DNA of 64,000 nt from Amia ocellicauda. Lineage: Eukaryota > Chordata > Actinopteri > Amiiformes > Amiidae. The position numbers were made by a program, and so were the translations under genes. The notes below the pieces were generated by a model. It was not told the DNA's origin. It saw nothing but the letters and a program-made list of their open reading frames with translations, and searched no databases. Positions 30,385 to 41,608 of the stretch are shown here, piece by piece. Position 1 is the first letter of the stretch; every line of letters starts with the position of its first letter. The stretch spans positions 62,001 through 126,000 of the forward strand of contig NW_027102661.1 of the NCBI RefSeq assembly GCF_036373705.1, given 5' to 3'.

Positions 30385-32426
30385 TTAAATACGGTACAAT
30401 TCGTTAGTAAGGGTATTAATAAGGGTGTTTTGGCTCTCTATCACCAGGTTTTGCCCCAGTAACACAAGTCTTTGATTTTGTAACAAAGTATGTAGCAACT
30501 CATGCCGACCTTCAGGAAGTAGCTCCGGGGGCTGGTGGCCTGGCTCAGCTTCAAAGGATGGTCGCTCCGGTAAATCTCGGTCGAAGGAGGCAGGGAGCGA
30601 GCGTATACTCATGGACGGAGACCAAGAAGGCCTTTGCGGTGACACCCTGGCCAAGCGCGGGGTACTGTTCCGCGTTTCTGTAGCCAAGAAACGGGTCTGG
30701 GGGGACGATGTTGAAACCAGGCCGTCGTTGGGTGGTGTGTCAGCCCTGACTGACGGCGACCCCTGAGGTTGTTGGATGCCTGTATTTGTTCCGCCCGACA
30801 ATGCGGCGGGCTGAATCTGGGGTGTTGAATTACCCCCAGAAGGCTGTGGCCTGAGTAGATGTTGGGGGGTCTCCAAGACCACCGTGGGGGATCCTCTCGG
30901 TGATCTCACCGGGGAAGATGTTTGATCCCACTTAGACGGGGTAATTGTCCTCAATAGCTCATCCACAGAATGACTATCCCAAGAGTCTTGGGAAGAATAA
31001 AAATATACATTACATTTACATCTTTAAACGGCGACAGAAATCACACTTAAAACAACATGTCCAGGACATTCAAAACCTTTAGCTTTTTTAGACCTTTGAA
31101 AATAGCCTTAGACATTCACTACAACGCCTTATTATTTACAGACAATATATTTATTAGGACTTGATAATAAATGTAAAACAGAGAAGCCGCTGTAAATAAA
31201 CTGTTTCTTAAATGTTTCTTTAAAAACTGTAATATTGTTAATAAAACACACACACACACAACAACATTTCATTTTTAAACGAACCTTCCAAGTGTAAACG
31301 CTTCCTGATCCCGGGACTTCCTGTTTCACAAACGTTTTCACGATCTGTTTAAATATTAAATACAATGAACACCTTCAAGCCTTTTCCTACAACCACTTTA
31401 AAACAGAAGTATAATAGCGGGAGATAAGCCAAACAACTTACTAAACCCTTTCAGACGGCTTTACTTCCTAACCAGACGGTACGGCAATCGGTCATTTCTA
31501 AACACGTTCCCCAGAAACAAGCCTAGACCTGTCCGGACTTCTAAAGATCTTTCCCAGAACCCCCCGCCCTACAGGAAACGGTCACCCATCGCTTAAATAT
31601 TAGCCCTCAACGGGCAAACAAAGCCCTTTTAAAAACATTAAAGTTTGAAAGATCTTACTTACCTCCACAGAATAATCGTTTCTTATGTTTTTCGGCTGGT
31701 TTAGCTTTTTGCACCGCTGTGAAGGTAAGAGACATGTTTAACCTTTAACCACACCGCTTTATAAAAAGCTTTAACCTCTTACAGGCTGCAGACATATACT
31801 CACAGCTATCAGATACCGGGGCTGACGGCCTTTCAGATTCTTGAAAGGTTACGGTTCTCGAAGGTAAAACGAAACAAGCCCTCGATGTGGAAGGCCTTTC
31901 GTTGTCTCGAACCACGTTTCTTAATACTGTTAGACAGGATAATTTTTTTAAATTAACAAAACTGGACTCAAACATCTTACAGAAACGTTATACAAACAAA
32001 CAGGGGTTTAGTTCTTACCCGGTCGGCAGACAGCCTGTCTAGGGACAACCACTTCTCTTGGTCGATCCTCGGAGACATTAATCACAGGCCTTTCGATAGT
32101 TTCTGTGTAATTAAAGAGACCGGCATTAATATATATTAAAACGTTTTCATAACTCTAATGAGCCGCTTCAAAACCACACACACCCATACATAAGAACCCA
32201 TGAGCGCAAACACAAAAATCTTACCGTCGTTGTTCCAGATGATCTCCTCAGCGTTGGGAATTAACTCCTGTTGACTGGCTGAAAAATAATTTTACAGAAC
32301 TTAAAACAGATGTTATAGCCTTATTTACAATACATGCACACAACACGCTCTGAGTCAATGAAAATAATCTGAAGACTTGCCTAAAAACTCGTTTAAATCG
32401 AAGTCGCTGATGTTGTTTCCGGACAT
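30385..32426 (-). CDS. Right-end spliced gene, full exon set (copy 2)
   Basis: Exons at 32381-32426 (starts MSGNNISDFDLNEFL), 32225-32278, 32019-32102, 31804-31926, 31663-31716, 31285-31344 and 30385-30986. Exon 1 is 46 nt here, leaving phase 1; each internal exon is a multiple of three and opens without a stop in that phase, and the last exon enters the Ser/Pro-rich frame in the right phase (DSWDSHS). Exon 1 is acidic, exon 2 contains EEIIWNND, exons 3-4 carry ERP motifs, exon 5 is basic (KHKKR, nuclear-signal-like). Six donors and acceptors agreeing in phase is unlikely by chance. Family unknown; I infer an early, possibly nuclear regulator. Confidence 0.68.
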
Positions 32427-32995
32427 TGTTGATCTTTAGTCTTAAATCGAAAGGTCAGTATGAGTCTGTCGAGCTGAAGACCAGACCTTCATACTTATAC
32501 TGATGGCCACATGCCGGATCTGCTTGTAAGGCATTGTTCTGGTCTTGCCTTTGTGCCACCCTGTTACCAATTAACATATCAAAACCAACCAATAAAATGA
32601 CACTGCATCAAATTTCAAATAGAAACCAAGATGGAGACGATCTCTCTCCTCTCTACTCTAAACTTTTATTAGAACCTTTTGGTCTCTCAAAAAAACATTT
32701 TTAAGCATCAAGACCTATAGTCAACATCCACTAAGAATATTTCAGGCCTTTATAAGCGCTAAAAAACAACCTGAGCCAAGAAAATAACTATAAAGATCTA
32801 AAATAACAAGCGCTTATACAGTGATTCTTTTTTTTTTTTTTATAGCGATGCTTTGTTTGGTATTAAACAAGTTACAAACTACTCAGAACAGCGTTTATCC
32901 CCGCAAAAGAGATATTTGGGTTTATTTTACAATGCTTATATTTTTTATAGGTTAAAAGAATTCTGAATGTTTTGATATCACACGCCATACCTACT
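32427..32995 (-). promoter_or_regulatory. Right terminus and spliced-gene promoter (copy 2)
   Basis: Same TATA-like GTATAAGTAT upstream of exon 1, then A/T-rich terminal sequence with several private differences (a T-run at about 32827-32840) and terminal CCTACT at 32990-32995. Confidence 0.5.
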
Positions 32996-33062
32996 GTTGT
33001 CTTCTACACCTTACGGTAGCAACAAATCTAACTACTGCTTTACTTTAACAATAATAATGACG

Positions 33063-33117
33063 GCGACCACGATGACAACAAGAACAACAACAAGAACAAC
33101 AACATCAACATCATCAG
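33063..33117. repeat. ACA/AGA/CAT microsatellite
   Basis: Composite triplet repeat, shorter CAT part than elsewhere. Confidence 0.85.
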
Positions 33118-33280
33118 ATTTTAATTAAAAGTGGCTACACCAGCGTTTACAATTTCAACCTGTCGACGGACGGACGCTCTGAAAGCACCGATTTCGGGCA
33201 CTCCAATGAAGAAAAGCCACCCACCGCCTCCGGGGAACCACGAGGGCAAGCAGGACGAAAAGGGCCAGCCCACAGCAGGC

Positions 33281-33354
33281 TGTTTCCGCCCGGTTTCGAA
33301 CCCGGGGACCTTTCGCGCGTTAGGCGAACGTGATAACCGCTACACTACGGAAAC
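33281..33354 (-). tRNA. tRNA-Val(AAC)-like gene with extra T-arm base
   Basis: Minus-strand tRNA-Val with AAC anticodon. One extra C/G in the T-arm (CGAACCCGGGG on the plus strand) makes it 74 nt and would unbalance the T-stem; probably a pseudogene. Confidence 0.65.
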
Positions 33355-33677
33355 TGACACCGCCGCCTCTTGCTTCAAACGGTTACCGTTGAAGCCTGCT
33401 GGTAAAACGGGCTCAGGCGTTTCAGGTCGGCTAGGCTGTAAGATGGCGTCTGAAGTGCCGCGAAAGGATGCCATTTTCACAGACCTGTTTGGCATTGCTA
33501 AAGGGCACATCAGGACACTACGGAAACTCTTTCAAAGGCAGGACGCCCTGCGCTCTGACAGTGCCTGCACTTAGCCCAACAAGGTGATGCTGAATGGCTT
33601 GTTCAAACGGCTGGTGGTCTTCCGTCACCACCAGACTATCAGAGCTATACTGCGCCTTCAACTACATAAGAGTAGAT

Positions 33678-33973
33678 AGTAGGGTTTTTTGGGCGCGGCC
33701 TATTTTGTTATGACGTATGCCCTAAGCTTATTAATATTCCTACGTCATAATTGGAGGGCGTGATTTTAGGTAGAGTTATTTCCTTAATTATTCCTACGTC
33801 ATATCCGTCAGAAAGTGTACACCCATAAAACCCTGAACAACAAGGCCACCCATAAATACCCCCACCCCTCTGAAGGCAACGCCCCGAAACTCTCCTCTCT
33901 ATTTAAGAACCCGCGCTGCTTTTAGGCAATACCTCTTTAATTCTCAGCTTCTGAAACATCCCGCTTCTTCAAC
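33678..33973 (+). promoter_or_regulatory. Left-end early promoter (copy 3)
   Basis: Same TGACGT-type sites and TATTTAA at 33900-33906. Confidence 0.65.
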
Positions 33974-34506
33974 ATGTCCAGCGACATCAACATGAAACCC
34001 CGCAAGAAACAATCCCGGGCAAGGGTTCCTGTACTCACCAATTTGAAGATTGAACGCTCCTGGGTGTTGTTCTGGGGGGCTCGACGGGGTTACCGCTTTA
34101 AAAGGGATCCCAGCTATGTTGGAGTGGAGCTTTTTGCTTTGGGAGAGAAGGAGGGTACGTTGGAACCTTTTGAGACGGTAATTGAATACTCTTATGAGGA
34201 CTGGTTGAAGGTGATGGCCTGGAGAGATCTGGGGCTTGGGGATAAGACTCTAGAAGGCTTGCAAGAGGGTCCAAGAGAATGCGAAATGGAGTCTCCGACT
34301 CAGGGTTTTGAAAGGTGGTGAATGGGAAAGCTTGCAGAACTACGGTAGAGTGGTGAAGAGTCTATCTCTAACTACAGATCGTAAGGTTTTGCTTAGCAGT
34401 ACCCTGATTACAAACCCTATTGAAGGGGGTGTGGAGGATCCAGAAAAACAGGTTACTGAAATTATGTTTGACGCCGTCTGACGGCTCAGGGGCTACTCTC
34501 TTCTAA
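33974..34506 (+). pseudogene. Early gene 1, frameshift and deletion (copy 3)
   Basis: An extra G in GAAAGGTGGTGAATGG ends the frame at 34321. Further on a deletion joins GACGCCGT to CTGACGGCTC, removing the hydrophobic region and the Asp run. Confidence 0.75.
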
Positions 34507-34584
34507 GAGGGCGGTGTGTCGTGACGTAGTGAAGAGATAGGATAAAAGGCGCAACAATTCATTCATGGTTTAAAATTAAAGAGA

Positions 34585-35433
34585 ATGTCTTACCCGAAAG
34601 CTGCGGACGTCGACAGGCTCTACAGGCCTCTTCAAACCCGGGATCACCCCTGGTTCTATTCCCCAGATTTTGTATACACTCCGGAACCCTCTGACTGCGG
34701 TTACCCTCCAAGACCTCAGACCCCGGTCCCTCAGGACGAAACAACATGAGGTGCGATGGATGACCAAATGAGTCTCGGGGATCCCCAGCCTCTGGAGCTC
34801 ATGGAGGGCCTCGATTTTGCCGAACTGTCTACCTTCTGTGCGTCTCAGGAGGGGGTCAGTCCAATGGATGTAGAAACACCCCACAAACCACCAGGCGACC
34901 CAATGAGCATCGGACTGTCCCGGGGGCGTGATGAAGACGCAGGATTTATGCCCGGGGTATGTGACCAAGTAAGCAGAGTAGTTAAAAGCACCCTGGTGTA
35001 TATTCTGAGTGCTCTCATCGACCGAGCTCTGAAAGAAGTCTGTCGGGGGTGTGAAGTGAATCACCCCAGTCAGTTGAGACACAGTTGTTTGTTTGAACCA
35101 GACCGTTACTATTTCCTGTTCTATTTCAACGTGTTTTACAGAAGACTGAACAAACCGTGGCTGAAACCGGCACTAATCAAGGCGCTGTCTTACTCCCACA
35201 TACATGTCACTGCGGGACAAGTCCAGAAAATCATAGATGAGATTTTGCTGGAGCTGAAAAAGGAGCCGTTTATAATAGAGAAACTTGGGCAGCTGCTCAA
35301 TGACCTGGATGAGCCGAGTAGAAAAACCGCTGGCAAGCTAAAAGCTTATTTCTTCCGTAAAGAAGTTAAAGCTGGGGGCAGCGACGAAGAATTCGACATC
35401 TACGCCACTGATTCAGACTCTGACCTGAACTAA
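34585..35433 (+). pseudogene. Early gene 2, TGA at codon 55 (copy 3)
   Basis: The TGC codon of copy 1 is TGA at 34747-34749. The rest, including the C/H cluster, stays open from 34756 (ATGGATGACC) to 35433. Confidence 0.75.
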
Positions 35434-35445
35434 GGGACTTTGAAC

Positions 35446-35838
35446 ATGGGGAATGTTCTGGACTGCTTCTGCAACTGGTTCTGTCATCAACACTCTGTAG
35501 CTAACCTGAGAGCGCTATTACACCATGTGCTTGACAGAAAAGTAGCCAACGCGAGCCTTTTCTCTACAGATTTAACCATCGATGAGGATCAACTTTCAAA
35601 CCTGGAAAAGTGAATGGCTGCTGTAACAAAGACCGGGGGGTACGAACACTGGGATGAAGCGCTCAAGGGGGCCAAGAATGATATTAGGCCATATCATCAA
35701 CATCTGTATGACCTTTTGCTGAGCATGTTTAATACACCTCTGTTTACTTTTAAAATAGGTCATATTGTTGTTTTATTTACATATGTAACTGAGGTGTGTG
35801 CCTACAAGATAAAGAAACAGGTATATTTGTTGATATAG
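35446..35838 (+). pseudogene. Early gene 3, in-frame TGA (copy 3)
   Basis: MGNVLDCFCNWFCHQ start, TGA at 35611-35613 as in copies 1 and 4, then open to 35838 with BH1-like FKIGHIVVLFTYVTEV. Confidence 0.5.
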
Positions 35839-36010
35839 ATCAAGTAACCAATCATCTGATTTCTTTTTGTCTGGACCGTAGAAAAAATTGTTGTGTATGT
35901 TATACTTTTCTCAAATGTCTAAAAAGGGGTATCTGCTCTCCTGAAGTTGAATAAAAAACCTTGTATAAAAACTTTGCGCATAGTGTGGGTCTGTTTGGTT
36001 ATTTGACAGA
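35839..36010 (+). promoter_or_regulatory. Early poly(A) and late TATA box (copy 3)
   Basis: AATAAA then TATAAAA at 35964-35970, ahead of the integrase ATG at 36011. Confidence 0.6.
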
Positions 36011-37102
36011 ATGACTCGGCAAGCTCCCCAAATGCAGGAACTATACTACAACCCAGCCAAGATTGGGGGTTTGGCGGGTAAGAAGGGTTTTCAAAGAGGA
36101 CTCGCTGAGGCCGGAGTGAAGGTTAATGATGTGGTTGTTTCAGAATGGTTACGGGAACAAGACGCCTATACCTTACATAAACCTCTCAGGATTAACTTTA
36201 AAAGAAACCGCGTATATGCAACTGACATAGACTCACAATGGCAAATGGATCTAGTCGATATGTCAAATTTATCAAAACATAACAATGGTCACAAATTGAT
36301 GTTGATGTGTATCGATGTGTTATCAAAATATGCCTGGGCTCGCATTCTACATAAAAAAACAGGTCGGGCGGTGACAAGGGCCTTTGAGGATATATTGTCC
36401 CAGGGTCGATGTCCTAAAAAACTGCAGACTGATAAAGGAAAAGAGTTTCTCAACAGAGAATTTCAGAATCTACTGAAGAGACACAAAATACATCATTTCA
36501 CCACCGGTAATGTGCTTAAGGCATTGGTAGTGGAGAGGTTTAACCGCACCATGAAGACCAAAATCTGGAGATATTTTACAGCGGTCAACACGTTCAAGTA
36601 TTTTGATAAAGTTCAGGATTTTATCGATGCTTACAACCAAGGGTATCACACCAGTATTAAAATGAAGCCTATAGATGTTGATCAAAGTAATTCTTTTAAG
36701 GTCTATAAAGAATTATACGGACCATTTATTAAGAAGGGAAAAACTACTTATAAGTTCAACATCGGTGATGTGGTTCGCGTTTCAAAGCTAAGGAGTACTT
36801 TTGCCAAAGGTTATGAACAAACATTTTCTGACGAATATTTTACAGTTACCGAACAGTTGGCTTGAGACCCCCCCGTGTACCGGTTAAAAGACTATGACGG
36901 GGAGGATATAGAAGGAACGTTTTACGAAGCCGAGTTACAAAAAATGATTGTGGGTAAAGACAGTGTATACAGAGTTGAAAAGATATTAGCTGAAAAAACC
37001 CAGAACCGGAAAAAATACGTGTTGGTGAAATGGCTTGGATGGCCTGAAAAGTTCAATAGTTGGGTCCCGGAACAACAGGTTTGCGATATTCAATCCTTAT
37101 AA
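36011..37102 (+). pseudogene. Integrase, TGA before chromodomain (copy 3)
   Basis: Catalytic core open with the DDE residues, but an Arg codon is TGA at 36863-36865, separating the chromodomain (open from 36875). Several substitutions cluster around the catalytic Glu (NVLKALVVERFNRTMKTKI), suggesting an old sequence tract of different origin. Confidence 0.85.
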
Positions 37103-37148
37103 CAACATGCCCGTGGGTGTGTTGGGGGCATTACTTTCGGTACTCAAG

Positions 37149-37877
37149 ATGGAATCAGGAGGCTTCTACGTGACTCTACCCAGTAACGCCTCTCTCGATA
37201 TATACCCTAAAAATGAAATATCCAGTTACACGGTACAATTTGGAAAATCTATAGATCTAAGGGGGTCGTGGGAAGTGGGGTTGGCGGAAATACAGTATCC
37301 TTACACTTGGGCTGTTTTACAAGATAAGGATGCCACCTTCGCCATTTTTGATGATGTTAAAATCAATGGATATTCACGATACAAGGAGGTTATTATGACA
37401 ATGTGGATAAAATATTAGATGAGATTCATAAACAGTTCTCAGAAGGCACCCCCAACATCAAGCTATATTACAACCCTATTAAAAACAGAGTGTACAAGGT
37501 GTCAAAACCAGGTATTAGCATTCAAACCAGCGGCCAACTGGGGCGTATATTAGGGTTCTATTCTGACACAGAGAGCAGGTTCTCAGAAGTGGTGGGGCGG
37601 CTTTTACACTCTTTATGTGTATACGGATATCATAACCCACCAGAGGGTCGGGGATAGTTATGTCCCCCTTTTGAGAAATGTACTTATTAAAGGTAAAAGC
37701 AATGACATGGTCACAATTACTTATGACAAGCCACACTACGTACCAGTCTCAAAGACCCACTTTGACAACATCACGATCGAAGTCAAATCGGATCAGAATA
37801 TCAACGTACCCTTCCGCTTCGGTAAAGTTATTGTCAAACTACATTTTCGACCCCTGAAACAGTGTGTACATTATTAA
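37149..37877 (+). pseudogene. Penton-like gene, two frame changes (copy 3)
   Basis: A private 4-bp loss near 37362 (GTTAAAATCAATGG) ends the first frame at 37418. The middle part is open 37403-37657, then the shared frame change leads to 37617-37877. Confidence 0.65.
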
Positions 37878-37878
37878 A

Positions 37879-38337
37879 ATGGCTACCTCGAGGGGTTATG
37901 TAGATCCTAGCGCCTATGTGGATTATTACAAGATGCAAGCCGGGAACGGCTTGCCCGGTATTGTAGGAGCCCCCACAATGTATGGCGCCGGTCTAGGAGG
38001 ACTCTTTCGTGGTCTCTTTAGAATGGCCGTACCCCTGCTTAAGAGAGGCTTTGCTATAGCCAGACCCCACTTGAAATCAGCGGCTAAAAATATTGTTAGT
38101 GACGTGTTCACCAATGTTATGAACCGGGCAGCTAGCCATGAGCATCAGGAGGGTTCGGGTCTCATGGTAATGGCGAGGAGGGGGGGTAAAAGAAGAAACA
38201 GCATGTGTCCACCAGGGCGACGAAGATCCGTGGCTAACAAAAAACGAAGAATCTCTCATTCTCCAACATATCGTGGAAATTTCAGACACGGCCCCTCTGG
38301 AGTTTTTTATAGCTGGCAATGGCGAGGATTATATTGA
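37879..38337 (+). pseudogene. Core protein gene, 3' end deleted (copy 3)
   Basis: The first about 133 codons are intact. A deletion of about 215 bp then joins CATATCGTGGAAA to TTTCAGACACGG inside the capsid gene. The extremely basic tail is replaced by a short out-of-frame end (FRHGPSGVFYSWQWRGLY). Confidence 0.75.
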
Positions 38338-39463
38338 TTTGAATAACACATTTATTTTAATGAACTGTAAAGTGACTGATGAGGATGGCGATGCAATCGA
38401 GAAGACGGCCAACGCTGGGGTCATCAATTACCCGGTGGCCACCATGTTTTCACAGGTGGATGTGACCCTGGGAGATTGGCTCATTAGTCAAAGCAGCAAT
38501 ACTTACCCCTATAGAGCCATGATGGAGTGTATCCTTAATTATAGTGAGGAGACCCTGAGCAAACAGTTCAGCCCCGGCCTTTTCTTCAAAGACATCCCGG
38601 AAGCTATGGACGACAAGGATCCAGAGGGACTCAATAAGGGTTTTCAAAAAAGAACGGCCTCTTCAACAGAAGGGAGGACCTTTGAGCTAATGGGGCATAT
38701 CCATGCAGACATATTTTTCCAAGAAAAACTCATGCTCAACGGGGTAGACATTAAAATTAAAATGATCCGTAGTAAAAGTGCTTTTTGTCTGATGACCCCT
38801 GATACTGAAAAATATAAACTGACCATATTATTGGCCTCGCTGTTTGTGAAGAAAGTGTCCGTCTCCCCGGCGGTTAAACTAGGACACACGCAGGCGTTAA
38901 TGACGGCAAACGCCAAGTACCCGATCGAAAGAGTCTATATGAAAGTCCACAGTATCCCCGCAGGGACACGGGTGATGAACCAGGAAAATCTGTTTCTAGG
39001 ACAGCTCCCAAAACAGGTTATTATAGGTCTCGTGGATAATGATGCATTTACCGGGGTTTACAACAAGAACCCCTTTAACTTTAAACATTTTAACGCGGAA
39101 TTTATAGCGTTGTACGTCGATGGTGTGCAGGTTCCATCCAGACCTTTTCAACCTGACTTTGAAAACGGCAATGCGGTTCGTGAATATTACAGTCTAGTAC
39201 TGGCTACGGGTCGTCATCTCAAGGATCAAACTCTGCTGATCGATCGCCGGGAATACTGCAGCGGTTACACCCTGAACGGTTTCAACCTGACCCCTGATGA
39301 AGAGTGTGGACAACATTTTTCACTGATGAAGACGGGCAATATGCGTTTGGAGATGCGTTTCAAGCAGCCTCTACCACGCACTGTAAATATGGTCGTGTAT
39401 GCTGTGTTTGACAACATTATTGAGGTGAATCAGAGGAGAAACGTTCTGTATGATTATTATTAA
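38279..39463 (+). pseudogene. Major capsid gene, 5' deleted (copy 3)
   Basis: The frame is open from the deletion junction through to the normal stop and lacks the TAG of copies 1 and 2, but the ATG and first about 40 codons are gone. Confidence 0.8.
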
Positions 39464-39464
39464 A

Positions 39465-40010
39465 ATGAACACCAGAGAGCTCAACCACATCATGAATGCC
39501 CTGGCCGGCTCACGGAAACTGTTTCAAGGAGTCTACGCCTGCGATCAGCTGCCTAAATTTAAGATCAAGAATTTACCTGCAATGTACATAATCAACACAC
39601 ACCCTAAAAATATGCCCGGAGAACATTGGCTGGCTATTTATCTAAGGGAGGACCACCGTGGTGAATTTTTTGATTCCTATGGAAACCCCCCGGATTTCAG
39701 ACCTTTCCCTCGGAAGATCAATAACTTTCTGCTCAACAACTGTCAAGAAACCATTTACAGCGGTCGTCAAGTACAAAGTCTTCAGACCTTCACTTGTGGT
39801 CAACACTGTGTGTTTTTCTTATATCATAGATCTAAAGGAAGGTCATACCCCGATATTATGGCCTTGTACAGTGATGATTTAGGCCAAAATGATAAAAAAG
39901 TGGCAGAGTTTGTCAGTACACTGTGGACCCCCCCTTATAACACAATGACTTACGACCCTAGCCAGCCATGTATACAGATGGGGTGTTCTTGTGAGGATTT
40001 TAAAAGATGA
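39465..40010 (+). CDS. Adenain-type cysteine protease, tail lost (copy 3)
   Basis: 181 residues, catalytic triad intact. A deletion of about 14 bp removes the last CHAC residues and brings a TGA directly after FKR. The loss of the Cys-rich tail may or may not matter for activity. Confidence 0.88.
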   Translation: MNTRELNHIMNALAGSRKLFQGVYACDQLPKFKIKNLPAMYIINTHPKNMPGEHWLAIYLREDHRGEFFDSYGNPPDFRPFPRKINNFLLNNCQETIYSGRQVQSLQTFTCGQHCVFFLYHRSKGRSYPDIMALYSDDLGQNDKKVAEFVSTLWTPPYNTMTYDPSQPCIQMGCSCEDFKR

Positions 40011-40187
40011 TGAAAAAATAATGAAAACAGCCTTTGAATCATTAGTTTTGTTTTTATTCAAAACAATTCTAATACAAAGCAGGGGTTATGTTATAAATAA
40101 ATGTACAACATTTGAAAATAAAAAAAATTAAATAAAAAATTGTTTGTCGGGTCATTATTTACAGGGGAGACAAATAAAAACATGAGA
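40011..40187. terminator. Convergent poly(A) region (copy 3)
   Basis: As in copies 1 and 2; facing AATAAA signals and an A-rich run of different length. Confidence 0.6.
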
Positions 40188-40593
40188 TTAATAAGCTTCC
40201 CAACGATGGATTGATCCTGAGGATGGTCGCTCAGCACGGTCAGAGTAATGAGATATCGGAGTCAGATCAGGCTCCACCTCTTTACACAGATGGAATTTTT
40301 GTCGCGTTTCCTGGTTAGGAACTGTGGATTGGGGCATGTTCAGACAGGCCATCGCCTGTAGGAAAGCATTCCAGCCTACAGGTCGGCGACTATCGGGTAC
40401 CTTATTAGTGCTAGTGACACTCTTCAACAAATCAAACATGTGTGAACCTTTGATCAGTTGTCCTTTAAAAACAAATTCACCCTGTTCATTCCAAGCCGTT
40501 ACCCGCGGTTTCTGAACCATTTTGTGCAGGATATATTCTGCATTTCTCAAGCTGCTCCTGAGGGATCAAAAACATTTTCTGAGCATATTCCAT
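40188..40593 (-). pseudogene. Virion-associated candidate, internal deletion (copy 3)
   Basis: The first about 19 codons (MEYAQKMFLIPQEQLEK) join out of frame to the C-terminal domain (AEYILHKMVQK) after loss of about 340 bp; the Ser/Gly linker is gone. Confidence 0.75.
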
Positions 40594-40595
40594 TA

Positions 40596-40930
40596 TTAAC
40601 CCACTCTGGAAGCTAGAAGACTGGTTAGGAAAGGCACGGCTATGCTCAACAGCGGTCCTATAAAACCCCCGGTTTGATTAATCTTCTTTCTTTTTCTTTT
40701 AATAGAATACTTCTTATTAGCGATGATCTTGATAACCGCTTTTTGTTTTTTGAGTTTAGAATGTTGAGAAGGGGTTAGGGGTATATTACCACGTAAGATG
40801 TTAAAAGCTATTTCACACAGGGTCTCGATCAAATCCGAGGGGCCCCTGCCAGCACAGCTTTCCTATGGCGCGGGCTCCCCTCAAATAACATTTGCAAAAG
40901 TGGCAGATTTCTTTTAATCCGAACAGACAT
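40596..40930 (-). pseudogene. Small basic protein gene, 1-bp loss (copy 3)
   Basis: One G is missing in the GAGGGGCCCC run near 40840, shifting the frame after about 28 codons. The KKINQTGGF part stays open from 40832. Confidence 0.75.
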
Positions 40931-40936
40931 TCTTAT

Positions 40937-41608
40937 TTATTTCCTTTTCTTTAGCACATACACTGCCGGCCAATCGGGCGGGCACAAACCTGTTCTGAGG
41001 CGAAAGTCTTCTGGGGTTTGTGCTTTTAAGTCTGCAATCAAGTACCCGTAGGGTTTTTTGGTGGCATCCTCAAATGCCTCCAAAAAGAACTTGGTCTGGT
41101 TAGGGTACATTTGACGAGCCAAGACGGTGACCTGTAGTTTATCTCTGGGGTTTTTAAAAAGAATTATATAATTGGCATTTAAATTAATAGTGCGGCTTTT
41201 TTTACCTTGAAAAAATAGATTTTGAACTAAATAAATAATACTTAAATTCCTATGATGAGTGTACTTTGTGAAAGCTTTTTCCACTTCACTGTTGTCACCG
41301 GCCTGCTCCATCAGGTCATCAAGGATCACTAGATTAGTTTGACCGGGCGGGAACAAGTCATCGTCACACAACAAGGCGGGGAGACCTTGCACAAATTTCA
41401 GATTATTTTTTTTCGAAGCCAAATCATCGTAGAGAGGTTGCCAGCAAGTGAAACACCACACTATGTTGTCAAGAGCTTGGGACACGGTTGCGTCCACATC
41501 TTCTATGATGTTCTTTATAAGATAGCTCTTCCCCGAATTGGAGGGACCGGCTATAATACAGGAGAAAGGGTGTTGAAGTTTGTTTTCAAAACCACCGCTA
41601 ATATCCAT
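40937..41608 (-). CDS. DNA-packaging ATPase (copy 3)
   Basis: Intact 223 residues with Walker A GPSNSGKS and Walker B LVILDD. Sequence variants (NKLQ, CDDDL, NLNANY) group it with copy 1 rather than copies 2 and 4. Confidence 0.92.
   Translation of the reverse strand: MDISGGFENKLQHPFSCIIAGPSNSGKSYLIKNIIEDVDATVSQALDNIVWCFTCWQPLYDDLASKKNNLKFVQGLPALLCDDDLFPPGQTNLVILDDLMEQAGDNSEVEKAFTKYTHHRNLSIIYLVQNLFFQGKKSRTINLNANYIILFKNPRDKLQVTVLARQMYPNQTKFFLEAFEDATKKPYGYLIADLKAQTPEDFRLRTGLCPPDWPAVYVLKKRK

Larger units (their letters stand above)
18191..32995. mobile_element. Endogenous adintovirus/Polinton-like copy 2
   Basis: A 14.8-kb copy with the same termini and order as copy 1. It holds the only intact early gene 1 and the only full exon set of the spliced gene. 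Distinctive damage: early genes 2 and 3 fused by deletion, ATPase fused to the small basic protein, integrase broken by a stop and deletion, capsid by one stop, PolB by several lesions. Confidence 0.85.
32996..33677. repeat. Host tRNA-Val repeat block between copies 2 and 3
   Basis: Single repeat unit like the one before copy 2. No protein gene. Confidence 0.8.
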
